Assembly (NCBI GenBank): GCA_005884575.1 | Contig: VAWW01000046.1 | Coordinates: 10,117 to 58,869, forward strand | Direction: 5' to 3' | Length of the DNA: 48,753 nucleotides | Origin: Actinomycetota bacterium | GTDB lineage: Bacteria > Actinomycetota > Thermoleophilia > Gaiellales > Gaiellaceae | Part shown: one piece after another, positions 1 through 7,512 of the stretch | Position numbering within the stretch: position 1 is the first letter of the stretch | Layout: every line of letters starts with the position of its first letter | Translations under genes and position numbers: made by a program | The notes under the pieces: generated by a model | What the model was told of the DNA's origin: nothing | The model's database searches: none | Seen by the model: only the letters and a program-made list of their open reading frames with translations

Positions 1-1
1 G

Positions 2-529
2 CTTGTCGGGTTCCGCGAGGAGCTGCGCCGGCTACGCGAGCTGACGGTGCGCGTGGCTGCGGAGGAGGCCCCGGACATCGACTACCTCTGCGGCACGATG
101 ATCGAGCTCCCGCGTGCATGCATCTGCGCCCACGAGATCGCCGAGGAGGCTGACTTCTTCTCGTTCGGCACGAACGACCTGACGCAGACGGCGCTCGGCT
201 TCTCACGCGACGACGCCGAGGGGAAGTTCCTCACCTTCTACCTCGAGGACGGGATCCTCGACCGGAACCCGTTCGAGACGCTCGACCGCAGCGGCGTCGG
301 CGACCTGATGCGCATCGGCGTCGAGCGCGGCCGCGGCGCGAAGGAGCACCTGAAGATCGGGATCTGCGGCGAGCACGCCGGCGAGCCGCGCAGCGTCGAG
401 TTCTGCCACGATCTCGGGCTCGACTACGTGAGCTGCTCGCCGTTCCGCGTGCCGGTCGCCCGTCTCGCCGCGGCACAGGCCGTGCTGAAGGCGTCGCACG
501 CGGCCGAGTACGTCCCCGCCGGCGGCTAA
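2..529 (+). CDS. ppdK: Pyruvate, phosphate dikinase, C-terminal part
   Basis: The frame is open from the left edge, so only the last ~175 residues are visible. They match the PEP/pyruvate-binding TIM-barrel domain of PPDK, which interconverts pyruvate, ATP and Pi with PEP, AMP and PPi. Visible signatures are GTMIELPRA, the [11 protein letters not shown] block and [12 protein letters not shown], whose Cys is the family's catalytic acid/base residue. The end [18 protein letters not shown] is the usual PPDK terminus. PEP synthase or enzyme I share the fold, but the spacing and the GEHAG motif favour PPDK. A separate promoter is likely for the next gene because a strong ribosome-binding site follows. 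Confidence 0.93.
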   Translation, partial: LVGFREELRRLRELTVRVAAEEAPDIDYLCGTMIELPRACICAHEIAEEADFFSFGTNDLTQTALGFSRDDAEGKFLTFYLEDGILDRNPFETLDRSGVGDLMRIGVERGRGAKEHLKIGICGEHAGEPRSVEFCHDLGLDYVSCSPFRVPVARLAAAQAVLKASHAAEYVPAGG

Positions 530-583
530 TCGGGCGCCGTCCGGCCGTCCCCGCACGATGCCGGTGTCGACAAGGAGGTCTCA

Positions 584-1276
584 ATGGGTGGGTTGCAGAT
601 GCGGCGCGTCGCCGCGGGCGGCGCGGTCGGCTTCATCATCCTGAACATCATCGCGTCCGCGATCGTCGGCTCTCAGCCGAACTACGGCGCTTCGCCCACG
701 AAGATCACCGACTACTTCGGCGACCATCACAAGGCGCTCCTGGTCTCCGTCGTCCTGCTCTGCATCGGGCTGGTCCTGCTCATCGGCGTGATTGCGCAAG
801 GCGCGGACATGTTGCGCACGGCGGGCCTGCCCGACGCGGCGACCGCGTTCGCCGTCGGCGGCGGCGTCGTCGTCGCGATCTTTGCCATCGGCCTCGCGAT
901 TTCCGGCTCGATGACTCAGATGGCGAAGAGCGGCACCGATCCAGGGACGATCCGGGCCTTCTACCAGGCGGCGCAGTTCATGCTCAGCGTCCCGCTCGCG
1001 TGGGCCGGAGTGTTCCTCGTCATACCGCTGGCCCGCGCCGCGCTGATCGGCGCTGCGCCGCGCTGGGTTGCGCCGCTGAACGGCCTGCTCGTGGTGTTTC
1101 TCGTGCTGGGAGGAATCTCGGTGCGCGGCTCCGGAGCCCTCGCCGTCGCGACAGGCGTACTGCCGGTCCTCGCGCACATCGCGTTCTTCCTGTTCCTCGT
1201 CGAGATCGCGCTCCTGCTCTGGCGCTCCGCGGCGGTCGGGGCAAGGCTCGCGCAGCCGGCGGTCACGGCCGTGTAG
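584..1276 (+). CDS. Multi-pass membrane protein of unknown function
   Basis: A 230-residue, very hydrophobic protein with roughly six or seven predicted membrane segments (about residues 8-30, 45-66, 83-105, 122-145, 155-175 and 190-215). I see no catalytic motif. The start is well fixed by a perfect AAGGAGG ribosome-binding site at 571-577, one of the few strong ones in this window. The stop TAG lies nine bases before the next gene. It may belong to a DUF4386-like family of small integral membrane proteins, but I do not recognise it securely. Confidence 0.8.
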   Translation: MGGLQMRRVAAGGAVGFIILNIIASAIVGSQPNYGASPTKITDYFGDHHKALLVSVVLLCIGLVLLIGVIAQGADMLRTAGLPDAATAFAVGGGVVVAIFAIGLAISGSMTQMAKSGTDPGTIRAFYQAAQFMLSVPLAWAGVFLVIPLARAALIGAAPRWVAPLNGLLVVFLVLGGISVRGSGALAVATGVLPVLAHIAFFLFLVEIALLLWRSAAVGARLAQPAVTAV

Positions 1277-1285
1277 CGTCCCGGC

Positions 1286-2203
1286 ATGCGCGTGCTCGTC
1301 GCAGCGGTCCTCGCCGGTGCGGCGCTGCCCGGCCCGACGACCGCCGCGTTGCAGCCGGGGAGCCGTGCGACGATCGACGTCGCGGTCGCGACGCTCTGGA
1401 AGGCGCCCGCGATCCACCGGCCGCTGGACCGGCCGTCGACGACGAACCCCGTCGACCCGGTCGCGTGGAGCCGGAATCTCGCGACGACCGAGCTGCGAGT
1501 CTGGCTCGACTCGCACGTGCAGACGCAAGCGCTCTACGGGCAGAACGTCGTGGTGCTCGCACGGCGCGGGGCGTGGGCGAAGGTCGCCGTCGTCGACGAG
1601 CCCGATCCACAGGACCCGCGGGGCTATCCCGGCTGGGTCCCGCTCGTGCAGCTGAAGTCGGGGACCGTCGCGGGCGACCGGTATGTCGTTGCGCTCGCTC
1701 GAACGCCGTCGGTGGACGTCGGCGGCCGAACGCTCGTCGTCAGCTACGGGACGCGCCTGCCGCTCGTTCGCTGGACGGGCGACGCGGCTCTCGTTCGAAC
1801 ACCGGATGGTCCCGGCACCGTCGCCGGCGGCGACTGGAGCGAGCCGGTACAGCCGTCGGGTGCTTCGATCGTCGCGCAGGCGAAGCGCTTCATCGGCGTC
1901 CACTATCTGTGGGGCGGCCTGTCGGCCTGGGGCTTCGACTGCTCCGGCCTCGTCTGGGACGTCTACCGCGCGCATGGGATGACGATCCCGCGCGACGCCG
2001 ACCCGCAGTTCCGTCACGGGACGCCCGTTGCGGCGAACGCGCTGCGCCCGGGCGACCTGCTCTTCTACGGCACACAGAGGTACGTGCACCACGTCGCGAT
2101 CTACGCGGGCGACGGCCGGATGGTCGAGGCTCCCGACTCCGCGCACAGCGTTCGCCTCGTCCCGGTTCGTTGGCGCGGCTTCGCGGGCGCGAGGCGGTAC
2201 TGA
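1286..2203 (+). CDS. Secreted NlpC/P60 cell-wall peptidase with SH3-like region
   Basis: A 305-residue protein with a hydrophobic N-terminus (residues 1-21, signal peptide-like), a middle region of about 130 residues that looks like bacterial SH3 repeats (GAWAKVAVVD, YPGWVPLVQL), and a C-terminal NlpC/P60 domain from about residue 193. The catalytic Cys is Cys219 in GFDCSGLVWDVY and the His is His269 in YVHHVAIY. Such enzymes cut D-Glu to diamino-acid bonds in peptidoglycan stem peptides outside the membrane. ATG at 1286 is preceded by TAGCGT ending 6 nt upstream, which is also the stop of the previous gene. The next gene begins right at its stop, so the two are probably co-transcribed. Confidence 0.9.
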   Translation: MRVLVAAVLAGAALPGPTTAALQPGSRATIDVAVATLWKAPAIHRPLDRPSTTNPVDPVAWSRNLATTELRVWLDSHVQTQALYGQNVVVLARRGAWAKVAVVDEPDPQDPRGYPGWVPLVQLKSGTVAGDRYVVALARTPSVDVGGRTLVVSYGTRLPLVRWTGDAALVRTPDGPGTVAGGDWSEPVQPSGASIVAQAKRFIGVHYLWGGLSAWGFDCSGLVWDVYRAHGMTIPRDADPQFRHGTPVAANALRPGDLLFYGTQRYVHHVAIYAGDGRMVEAPDSAHSVRLVPVRWRGFAGARRY

Positions 2204-2617
2204 ATGGCGCCGCTCGCAGCGGTCGCAGCCGCGTTCGCGGTGATCGCGCCGTGGCCGAACGGCGGCCTGATCCCGAAGCGCTACACGTGCGACGGCGCTA
2301 ACCGTACGCCGGTGCTGCGCGTCCGGGCGCTGCGGCCGCCGTTCGCGATCGAGGCGGTCGACGTGGACGCTCCCGGAGGCCGCTTCGTCCACTGGCTCGT
2401 CGCCGGCGGGATCCCCGGCCGCAACTCGGCCGGCACGCTCGGATACACAGGCCCGTGTCCGCCGCCCGGCGATCCGCCGCACCGCTACGTCTTCCACCTC
2501 TACGAGCTCCGCCGGAAGCCGCGCCTCCGGCCCGGCTTCACCGACGCGCAGCTCCGGACCGCGATCCGCGGCATCGTCGCGGGGAGCGGGACGGTCGTCG
2601 GCCGCTACGGCCGCTAG
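2204..2617 (+). CDS. YbhB/YbcL family (PEBP-like, Raf kinase inhibitor-like) protein
   Basis: A 137-residue protein with the phosphatidylethanolamine-binding fold: IPKRYTCDGANRTP near the start, then DVDAPGGRFVHWLV (the conserved DPDAP...HW ligand-pocket motif), GYTGPCPPPGDPPHRY and FHLYEL. The bacterial family binds small anionic or phospho-ligands, and its physiological role is usually unknown. ATG directly follows the TGA of the NlpC/P60 gene (stop 2201-2203, start 2204), indicating translational coupling. The N-terminus is slightly hydrophobic (residues 2-13) and could act as a signal sequence. Confidence 0.9.
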   Translation: MAPLAAVAAAFAVIAPWPNGGLIPKRYTCDGANRTPVLRVRALRPPFAIEAVDVDAPGGRFVHWLVAGGIPGRNSAGTLGYTGPCPPPGDPPHRYVFHLYELRRKPRLRPGFTDAQLRTAIRGIVAGSGTVVGRYGR

Positions 2618-2648
2618 TTGCCACTTGTAGACATGCCCGGCCCGTGCC

Positions 2649-3056
2649 ATGCTGCGCGGGATGCGGCGGATTGCGATCCTTTTCGCGCTTCTCGCGGCCG
2701 TCGCGGCAGGCCAGTCCGCCAAGTCCTCGCGCGCGGCTCCCGCCTCCGCCACCTGCACGTCCGTGACGCTGAGCTGGGGCCAGAAGTGCATCGCCGCCGG
2801 CCAGTTCTGCAAGATCCAGGGCGACGCGGAGTACCACCGCTACGGTTACCACTGCCACACGGGCCGGCTGAGCCGCTCGGCTGCCGGCGGGAACTCGACC
2901 GGAAGCGGCTGCGAGCCGGGCTACTCGCCGTGCCTGCCGCGCGTCGGCGACCTGAACTGCGCCGACATCCCGGCCTCCAAGAAGCCGGTCCGCGTCACCG
3001 GTAGCGACCCCTACCGTCTCGACGGCAACGGCGACGGCTGGGGCTGCACGAGCTAG
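2649..3056 (+). CDS. Small secreted Cys-rich protein with Excalibur-like C-terminus
   Basis: A 135-residue protein with a clear signal peptide (RRIAILFALLAAVAAG) and eight cysteines after it. The C-terminal DPYRLDGNGDGWGCTS resembles the Excalibur calcium-binding motif (DxDxDGxxC), often found in actinobacterial secreted proteins. The middle has CKIQGDAEYHRYGYHC, seen in proteins sometimes joined to nuclease or wall-hydrolase domains. No catalytic domain is visible, so it is probably an extracellular structural or binding protein. An alternative start is ATG 2661, seven bases after a CATGCT hexamer. Its stop TAG (3054-3056) overlaps the stop of the opposing gene (3053-3055). Confidence 0.75.
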   Translation: MLRGMRRIAILFALLAAVAAGQSAKSSRAAPASATCTSVTLSWGQKCIAAGQFCKIQGDAEYHRYGYHCHTGRLSRSAAGGNSTGSGCEPGYSPCLPRVGDLNCADIPASKKPVRVTGSDPYRLDGNGDGWGCTS

Positions 3057-3991
3057 CCGAGCGGCAGGATCGCCGCGCGATATGCGGCGAGCGACTTCGG
3101 CTTCGAAGCGAGGTCGAACCTCGAACCCGGCCTCGAGTTGAAGTACGCGAGCAGCTCGGTGCGCTGATGCGCGCGCACCCACTGCGCCATCTTCCGCACG
3201 AACGCCGGATCGTCGAGACCCCAGAGGCCCCATTCCGGAAAGGCGAACGGCTTGGAGGGGTGGGCGCGGTAGAGCGCGTCGGCGGCCGCAAACTCCGCCT
3301 TGCCGCGGATGTCGTAGAGGTCGTCGCCGACGACGTCGACGTACGCGTCGCCGGGGTAGTACGCCTGCGCGGAGTTGCCTGGCACGTCGGGGCTGCCGTA
3401 ACCCTGCGGATTCCAGACGACCTTCAGCGTCGGCGGCGGATTCGGCAGCAGATCGCCGCTGACGGGCGGGAGCCCGAGCCGGCGCAGCTTCGCGTTCACC
3501 TCGGTCGCCGGGCCGCCGTGCACGATGACGTAGATCCGCGCGAACGCCTTCCGGAATGCGGACGTCGCGTACTGCGGACCCTTCGACCTCCCGTCGGCGG
3601 TGAACGCGCAGTAGAGGTTCCAGTGTCCGTTCATCTCGCCCATCGGCCGAACGTAGATGAACTTCCCCCAGACCGAGATCGCGTTGTTCATGGCGAACAG
3701 ATACGCGTCGCCCCGACCGTGCGCGATCTGCAGCGGCGTCAGCTGGCCGCCCCAGCCGACGGTGCCGAAGCCGAGCATCGGGATCGGCGCGAGCGACCCG
3801 AGCAGCGATTGGAAGTTCGAGCCGTACGTTTGCCCCTGACCCCAGCCGACGATCACGTGCCGGACGGCGGACTCCTGTCCGGTCAGCTGCTGGAAGCGGT
3901 CCGCACCGCCCAGGATCCCGAGGTTCACGCGCGCCGCCGCCGGCGCGGCAAGCACGAGTGCGAGCGCGGCGACTGCGAGCGTCGCACGCAC
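3053..3991 (-). CDS. Secreted GH26-like glycoside hydrolase (beta-mannanase-like)
   Basis: A 312-residue protein. GTG 3991 gives a good signal peptide (RATLAVAALALVLAAPAAAR). The mature part has GH26-type landmarks: a MLGFGT/WGG strand, RPMGEMNGHW (GH26 enzymes have RPxHEMNG with the catalytic acid Glu) and FPEWGLWG near the C-terminus (the EWG Glu is the usual nucleophile). The His before the acid Glu is Gly here, so the substrate may differ from mannan. The start overlaps the TAG of the rhomboid gene by one base, so the two form an operon. Reading the open frame further upstream (to 4483) would overlap the rhomboid gene and is not credible. Confidence 0.75.
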   Translation of the reverse strand: MRATLAVAALALVLAAPAAARVNLGILGGADRFQQLTGQESAVRHVIVGWGQGQTYGSNFQSLLGSLAPIPMLGFGTVGWGGQLTPLQIAHGRGDAYLFAMNNAISVWGKFIYVRPMGEMNGHWNLYCAFTADGRSKGPQYATSAFRKAFARIYVIVHGGPATEVNAKLRRLGLPPVSGDLLPNPPPTLKVVWNPQGYGSPDVPGNSAQAYYPGDAYVDVVGDDLYDIRGKAEFAAADALYRAHPSKPFAFPEWGLWGLDDPAFVRKMAQWVRAHQRTELLAYFNSRPGSRFDLASKPKSLAAYRAAILPLG

Positions 3992-4905
3992 TACGAGTAG
4001 CCGCGGGCCTTCGCGTACGCGATCGCGACCGCGGCGACGGCGACGGCGACCGTGCCGGCGACTGCGAGCGCAACCGAGCGCCGGAACTGCACCATCAGGA
4101 CCATGAGGATGACGCCGCCGATCAGCCCGCCCACGTGGCCGCCGACGGAGATGTGGCTCGCGAGCGCGAACGTGAAGATCAGGTTGATCACGATCAGCCC
4201 GGCGATCTGCCCGCCGGTCGCGATGTTCCCGCGCCGCTCGAGCACGAAGAGGGCGCCGAGGATCCCGAAGATCGCGCCGGACGCGCCGACCGTCACCGCG
4301 TTCGGGCTCCAGAGCACCGCGCCGGCGCCGCCCGCGACCCCGGAGGCGAGGTAGAGGAGCGCGAACCGCCAGCGGCCGATCAGCTGCTCGAGCAGCGAGC
4401 CGGCGAAGAAGAGGCTGTACATGTTGATCGCGAGATGGAACGGCCCGTAGTGCAGGAACGCGGACGTGATCAGCCGCCACCATTCGCCGTGCGCGACGCC
4501 GACGAGCGTCACTCCCGGAGCGGTGAGATGCGCAGGAACGGCGTAGACGTTTCCGGCCTGGTACACGCCGTTGACGACGAGCGCGCCGTGCGCGAAGAGC
4601 CAGTTGCCGACACCCTGCACCGTGCCGCCGGCCAGGAGCTCGAACACGTACACGCCGACGTTGATCGCGATCAGGAGGGACGTGACCAGGTTCATGCGCC
4701 GTGAGCCGACGCCGGTCACCGCGCGTCCAGCTCCGGCGGTCACGCGCTGGATTCCCTGCGGCTGCCCGGAGTGCTCAGGGCAGCGCAGGCCCACCGGCGC
4801 GGGCGTCATGCAGTCGGTGCAGATCGGCCGGCCGCACTCGGAGCACGAGAGCCCCGTCGGCCGGTCGGGGTGCCTGTAGCACGTGGGCATCTCGGTCGCA
4901 GCCAC
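3991..4905 (-). CDS. Rhomboid-family intramembrane serine protease with N-terminal zinc ribbon
   Basis: A 304-residue protein. Residues 9-45 form a B-box-like zinc finger (CYRHP, CSECGRPICTDC, RCPEH). After a linker come six or so membrane segments with the rhomboid core: NMYSLFFAG, GASGAIFG (nucleophile Ser209), and GGHVGGLIGG (catalytic His257). Rhomboids cut transmembrane substrates in the membrane, and the zinc-finger fusion is common in actinobacteria. GTG 4905 is used; ATG 4890 is an alternative. The only upstream sequence is a 20-bp spacer shared with the divergent comB gene. Confidence 0.93.
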   Translation of the reverse strand: MAATEMPTCYRHPDRPTGLSCSECGRPICTDCMTPAPVGLRCPEHSGQPQGIQRVTAGAGRAVTGVGSRRMNLVTSLLIAINVGVYVFELLAGGTVQGVGNWLFAHGALVVNGVYQAGNVYAVPAHLTAPGVTLVGVAHGEWWRLITSAFLHYGPFHLAINMYSLFFAGSLLEQLIGRWRFALLYLASGVAGGAGAVLWSPNAVTVGASGAIFGILGALFVLERRGNIATGGQIAGLIVINLIFTFALASHISVGGHVGGLIGGVILMVLMVQFRRSVALAVAGTVAVAVAAVAIAYAKARGYS

Positions 4906-4925
4906 AGCCGGGGTAGCGTAGCCGC
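4906..4925. promoter_or_regulatory. Candidate symmetric bidirectional -10 element (rhomboid/comB)
   Basis: The 20-bp spacer between two divergent start codons contains TAGCGTA at 4914-4920. On + it reads TAGCGT, ending 6 nt before GTG 4926. On - it reads TACGCT, ending 9 nt before GTG 4905. Neither gene has a ribosome-binding site, so both mRNAs would be leaderless or nearly so. This is a sequence-pattern inference. Confidence 0.45.
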
Positions 4926-5606
4926 GTGCGCGTTCATGTCGCCTTCACGCCGGCGGAGGCCGCCGCAGCCCCGATCGGGATCGTCGTCGACGTCGTTCGC
5001 GCGAGCTCCACGATCGCGCAGGCACTCGCCGCAGGCTGGCCGCGCGTCCTGTGCTGCGCCGAGATCGACGACGCGCGCGCCGTGAGGGCGGAGCTCGGCG
5101 AAGGACTACTGGGCGGCGAGCGCGACGCCGTTCGCGTCGAGGGCTTCGACCTCGGCGCCTCGCCGCGCGACTTCGTCGAGCCGCGGGACGAGCCGTTGAT
5201 CCTGTCGACGACGAACGGGACGCGCGCGATCCTCGCCGCGGCAGGCGCGTGCGACGAGGTCGTCGTCGGCAGCCTGCTCAACCTCGGAGCCGTCGCCGCG
5301 TGGGCACGCGAGCGCGGCGGCGACGTGACGATCGTCTGCGCCGGCTACAAAGGCGCGTTCGCCTTCGACGACGCGTACTGCGCGGGTCGCATCGCCGCCG
5401 AGCTGGACGGCACGCCGACGGACGCCGCCGTCGCCGCGCAGATTCTCGCCGAGGCCCTGCCCGACCCGCTCGACGGCCTGAACGCCCGAACCTATGGGCC
5501 GCCCGGCCTCGAGGAGGACATCGCCTTCTGCGCCCGCGAGAGCGTCCTCGACGTCGCCCCGCGCTACACGGGCCGCGTCGGCCCTGCCGCCGAGATCAAG
5601 CGCTAG
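4926..5606 (+). CDS. comB: 2-phosphosulfolactate phosphatase family protein
   Basis: A 226-residue protein matching ComB: VVDVVRASSTIAQALAAG near the N-terminus, LILSTTNGTRAI at about residues 90-102, VCAGYKGAFAFDDAYCAG at about 139-156 and a terminal YTGRVG. ComB removes phosphate from 2-phosphosulfolactate in coenzyme M synthesis and is Mg-dependent. Homologues are widespread in bacteria that make no coenzyme M, where they may act in sulfolactate metabolism or on another phospho-acid. No comA, comC or other sulfonate gene is nearby. GTG start, no ribosome-binding site. Confidence 0.88.
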   Translation: MRVHVAFTPAEAAAAPIGIVVDVVRASSTIAQALAAGWPRVLCCAEIDDARAVRAELGEGLLGGERDAVRVEGFDLGASPRDFVEPRDEPLILSTTNGTRAILAAAGACDEVVVGSLLNLGAVAAWARERGGDVTIVCAGYKGAFAFDDAYCAGRIAAELDGTPTDAAVAAQILAEALPDPLDGLNARTYGPPGLEEDIAFCARESVLDVAPRYTGRVGPAAEIKR

Positions 5607-5617
5607 GAACAGAGAAC

Positions 5618-5648
5618 GGGGCGGTACCCCGGGGAGAGGGACCGCCCC
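5618..5648. terminator. GC-rich hairpin between convergent comB and PAP2 genes
   Basis: GGGGCGGT (5618-5625) pairs with ACCGCCCC (5641-5648), with a nested CCCC/GGGG in the loop. There is no T tract, as is common in GC-rich actinobacteria. It sits 12 bp after comB and could stop transcription from that side. The remaining ~130 bp to 5778 shows no coding or other structure that I can support. Confidence 0.5.
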
Positions 5649-5778
5649 GAACTTCGGCCTTGCCGGGCTCGGCTCACGCGCGGACGGCTCTTGCGGCCAG
5701 CCGCCCCCCAGAGACCGACCCGACACCGCGCAGGATGGACATTCGGCAACGAAACCGCGTCCCTCGAACGAGGGATCC

Positions 5779-6534
5779 TCAGCGACTCGGCCGCGGAGCC
5801 CGCACGAGGGCCATCGCTACGACCGCGACGGCCGCGCCGGCGGCGGCGTCGAAGAGGAAGTGGTTGCCCGTGGCGACGATCACGAAGAGAACGAAGACCG
5901 GATACGCGGCGGCGATCACCTTGACGAGTCGGCGCCTGGCGAGCATCCCCACGGTGGCCGCCGCGAGGACGGCGAAGCCGATGTGCATGCTCGGCACCGC
6001 GGCGAACGGGTTGTAGAAGCTCGCGAGCGCGTTGGATGAGAGATTGACGCTCGTCGCCGAGCTGACGGTGTCGGCGATCCCGACGTGTGCCAGCCGGGGC
6101 GGCGCGGTCGGAAAGATCCAGTAGACGAAGACGGCGATCGTGCTCGCGACGATCAGGGCGTTCCGGAGCAGCGGGAACGCCTTCCGGTGGTAGCGGTACG
6201 CCCACGCGAGGACGCCCACCGTGACCACCATGTGGAGGCTCACGTACGAGTAGCCGAGCAGGGCCGAGAGGCCCGGCACCGAGTGCGCAAACGACTGGAG
6301 GCCGGCCTCGTGGAAGAGGCCGACATGCTTCTCGATGCCGACGACGTCGTGCGCATGGCCGATCGCGGTGGCCGCACTGCTGTCTGCGAAGCCGCGGGAG
6401 AGCTCGCTCGCGAAATAGGCCGCGACGATCAGCAGCAGCTCGGTCGTCCAACGGTTCGCCGAGCGGATGCTCGGGAGGGAAACGCTGCGCCGCGCGACTT
6501 GCCTTGCGTGGAGAGGAAGTGCGATCTCGACCAT
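5779..6534 (-). CDS. PAP2-superfamily membrane phosphatase/phosphotransferase
   Basis: A 251-residue integral membrane protein with about six membrane spans. The PAP2 signature is present: PSMHIGFAVLAAAT (second motif, with the catalytic His) and GNHFLFDAAAGAAVA (third motif, His and Asp). The layout, with YWIFPTAPPRL before the motifs, matches the Aur1/Ipt1-like subgroup that acts on inositol phospholipid or polyprenyl phosphate substrates. Function on a lipid phosphate is expected, but the substrate is unknown. It faces the ComB gene convergently across a hairpin. A GAATCT hexamer ends 6 nt before the ATG. Confidence 0.88.
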   Translation of the reverse strand: MVEIALPLHARQVARRSVSLPSIRSANRWTTELLLIVAAYFASELSRGFADSSAATAIGHAHDVVGIEKHVGLFHEAGLQSFAHSVPGLSALLGYSYVSLHMVVTVGVLAWAYRYHRKAFPLLRNALIVASTIAVFVYWIFPTAPPRLAHVGIADTVSSATSVNLSSNALASFYNPFAAVPSMHIGFAVLAAATVGMLARRRLVKVIAAAYPVFVLFVIVATGNHFLFDAAAGAAVAVVAMALVRAPRPSR

Positions 6535-6597
6535 GCGGCCAGATTCGCAGCGCCCGCCCTCCAGGGCAGTGGAGCCCGCCTGAGTTGGGGGGTACGG

Positions 6598-7512
6598 TTA
6601 CCCGGAGGTCAGAACCAGCGGGTTCCCGGACGGATCCCGGACGAGCACGCCCTCGCGACGCTCTTCCGGCTCCTGGCCGGCGTTTGCGACGCGGGCCACG
6701 ACCCGGTCGCGTTCGGCCCGGTCCGGGAGCACGAGCGTGGCGTGGCGGAGCGTCGCGGTGCCCGGCGGCGGCGGCAGAGCACCCGCGCTCTCCCAGATGT
6801 TCGCCCCGATGTGATGGTGGTAGCCCCCGGCGGCGAGGAAGGCGGCCTGCGACCCGAGCGCGGCCATCAGGCCGAAGCCGAGCACGTCGCGGTAGAACGC
6901 GACGGTCTCCGGAATCGCGGCCACCCGCAGGTGGACGTGGCCCATGTCGGTCCCCCCGGGCAGGCCGTCGAAGGGCTTCGACGCGGGATCGCCGAGCTCG
7001 CCGAGCAGGCTCTCGACGTCGAGCGGGAAGGTCGTGAGCCGCTGCGCGACGTCGCCCTCCCAGATCTCCCGCGGCCGGTCCCAGTAGATCTCGATCCCGT
7101 GCCCGTCCGGATCCCGGAGGTAGAGCGCCTCGCTCACGTCGTGGTCGGAAAGTCCGGTGAGCGGCACGCGGTCCCGCGCCGCGTGCGCGAGCCAGCGCGC
7201 GAGGTCGGCGCGCTCCGGAACGCGCAGCGCGAAGTGGAAGAGGCCGGTGTATCCGTCGGCAGGCCGCGCTCCCGGCTCCTCGACGAGGCCGACGAGTTCC
7301 GTCCCGTCTGTGCCGAGCGACGCGCGCCCCGCGCCGCGGTCGAGAACCCGGAGCCCGATCGCGCGCTCATAGTAGGGGATCGACTGTTCGAGGTCGGAGA
7401 TCGTGAGGTGGACGGCTCCGGGGTGCGTCGTCGGTGCGATCTCGTCGTCTGCGATGCTTCTCAGTATGGATGCAGCCGACCGGCTGCCGCAGCTCGCCGG
7501 CCGCCCGTTCAT
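6598..7512 (-). CDS. Double VOC-domain protein (catechol-2,3-dioxygenase/glyoxalase type)
   Basis: Two vicinal-oxygen-chelate domains are visible. The first begins at GAVHLTISDLEQSIPYY and ends at GHGIEIYWDRP; the second begins at MGHVHLRVAAIPETVAFY and includes YHHHIGANIWES. His/His/Glu metal ligands appear in place. This matches CatE/YfiE-like ring-cleavage dioxygenases or related glyoxalase-fold enzymes. The start is a problem: the only in-frame ATG/GTG/TTG close to the domain is ATG 7512, which overlaps the divergent methyltransferase gene by 47 bp. The domain really begins near 7430, and an in-frame ATC at 7455 lies seven bases after a CATACT hexamer. Confidence 0.85.
   Translation of the reverse strand: MNGRPASCGSRSAASILRSIADDEIAPTTHPGAVHLTISDLEQSIPYYERAIGLRVLDRGAGRASLGTDGTELVGLVEEPGARPADGYTGLFHFALRVPERADLARWLAHAARDRVPLTGLSDHDVSEALYLRDPDGHGIEIYWDRPREIWEGDVAQRLTTFPLDVESLLGELGDPASKPFDGLPGGTDMGHVHLRVAAIPETVAFYRDVLGFGLMAALGSQAAFLAAGGYHHHIGANIWESAGALPPPPGTATLRHATLVLPDRAERDRVVARVANAGQEPEERREGVLVRDPSGNPLVLTSG

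Noticed and set aside
581..2812. 743-codon open frame on the minus strand
   Set aside because: It is antisense to four well-supported + genes, its product is Arg/Asp/Ala-rich without domains, and it is a typical high-GC shadow frame.
3053..4483. 476-codon version of the GH26-like gene
   Set aside because: Its first 164 codons run through the rhomboid gene in another frame. GTG 3991 gives a clean signal peptide and overlaps the rhomboid stop by one base.
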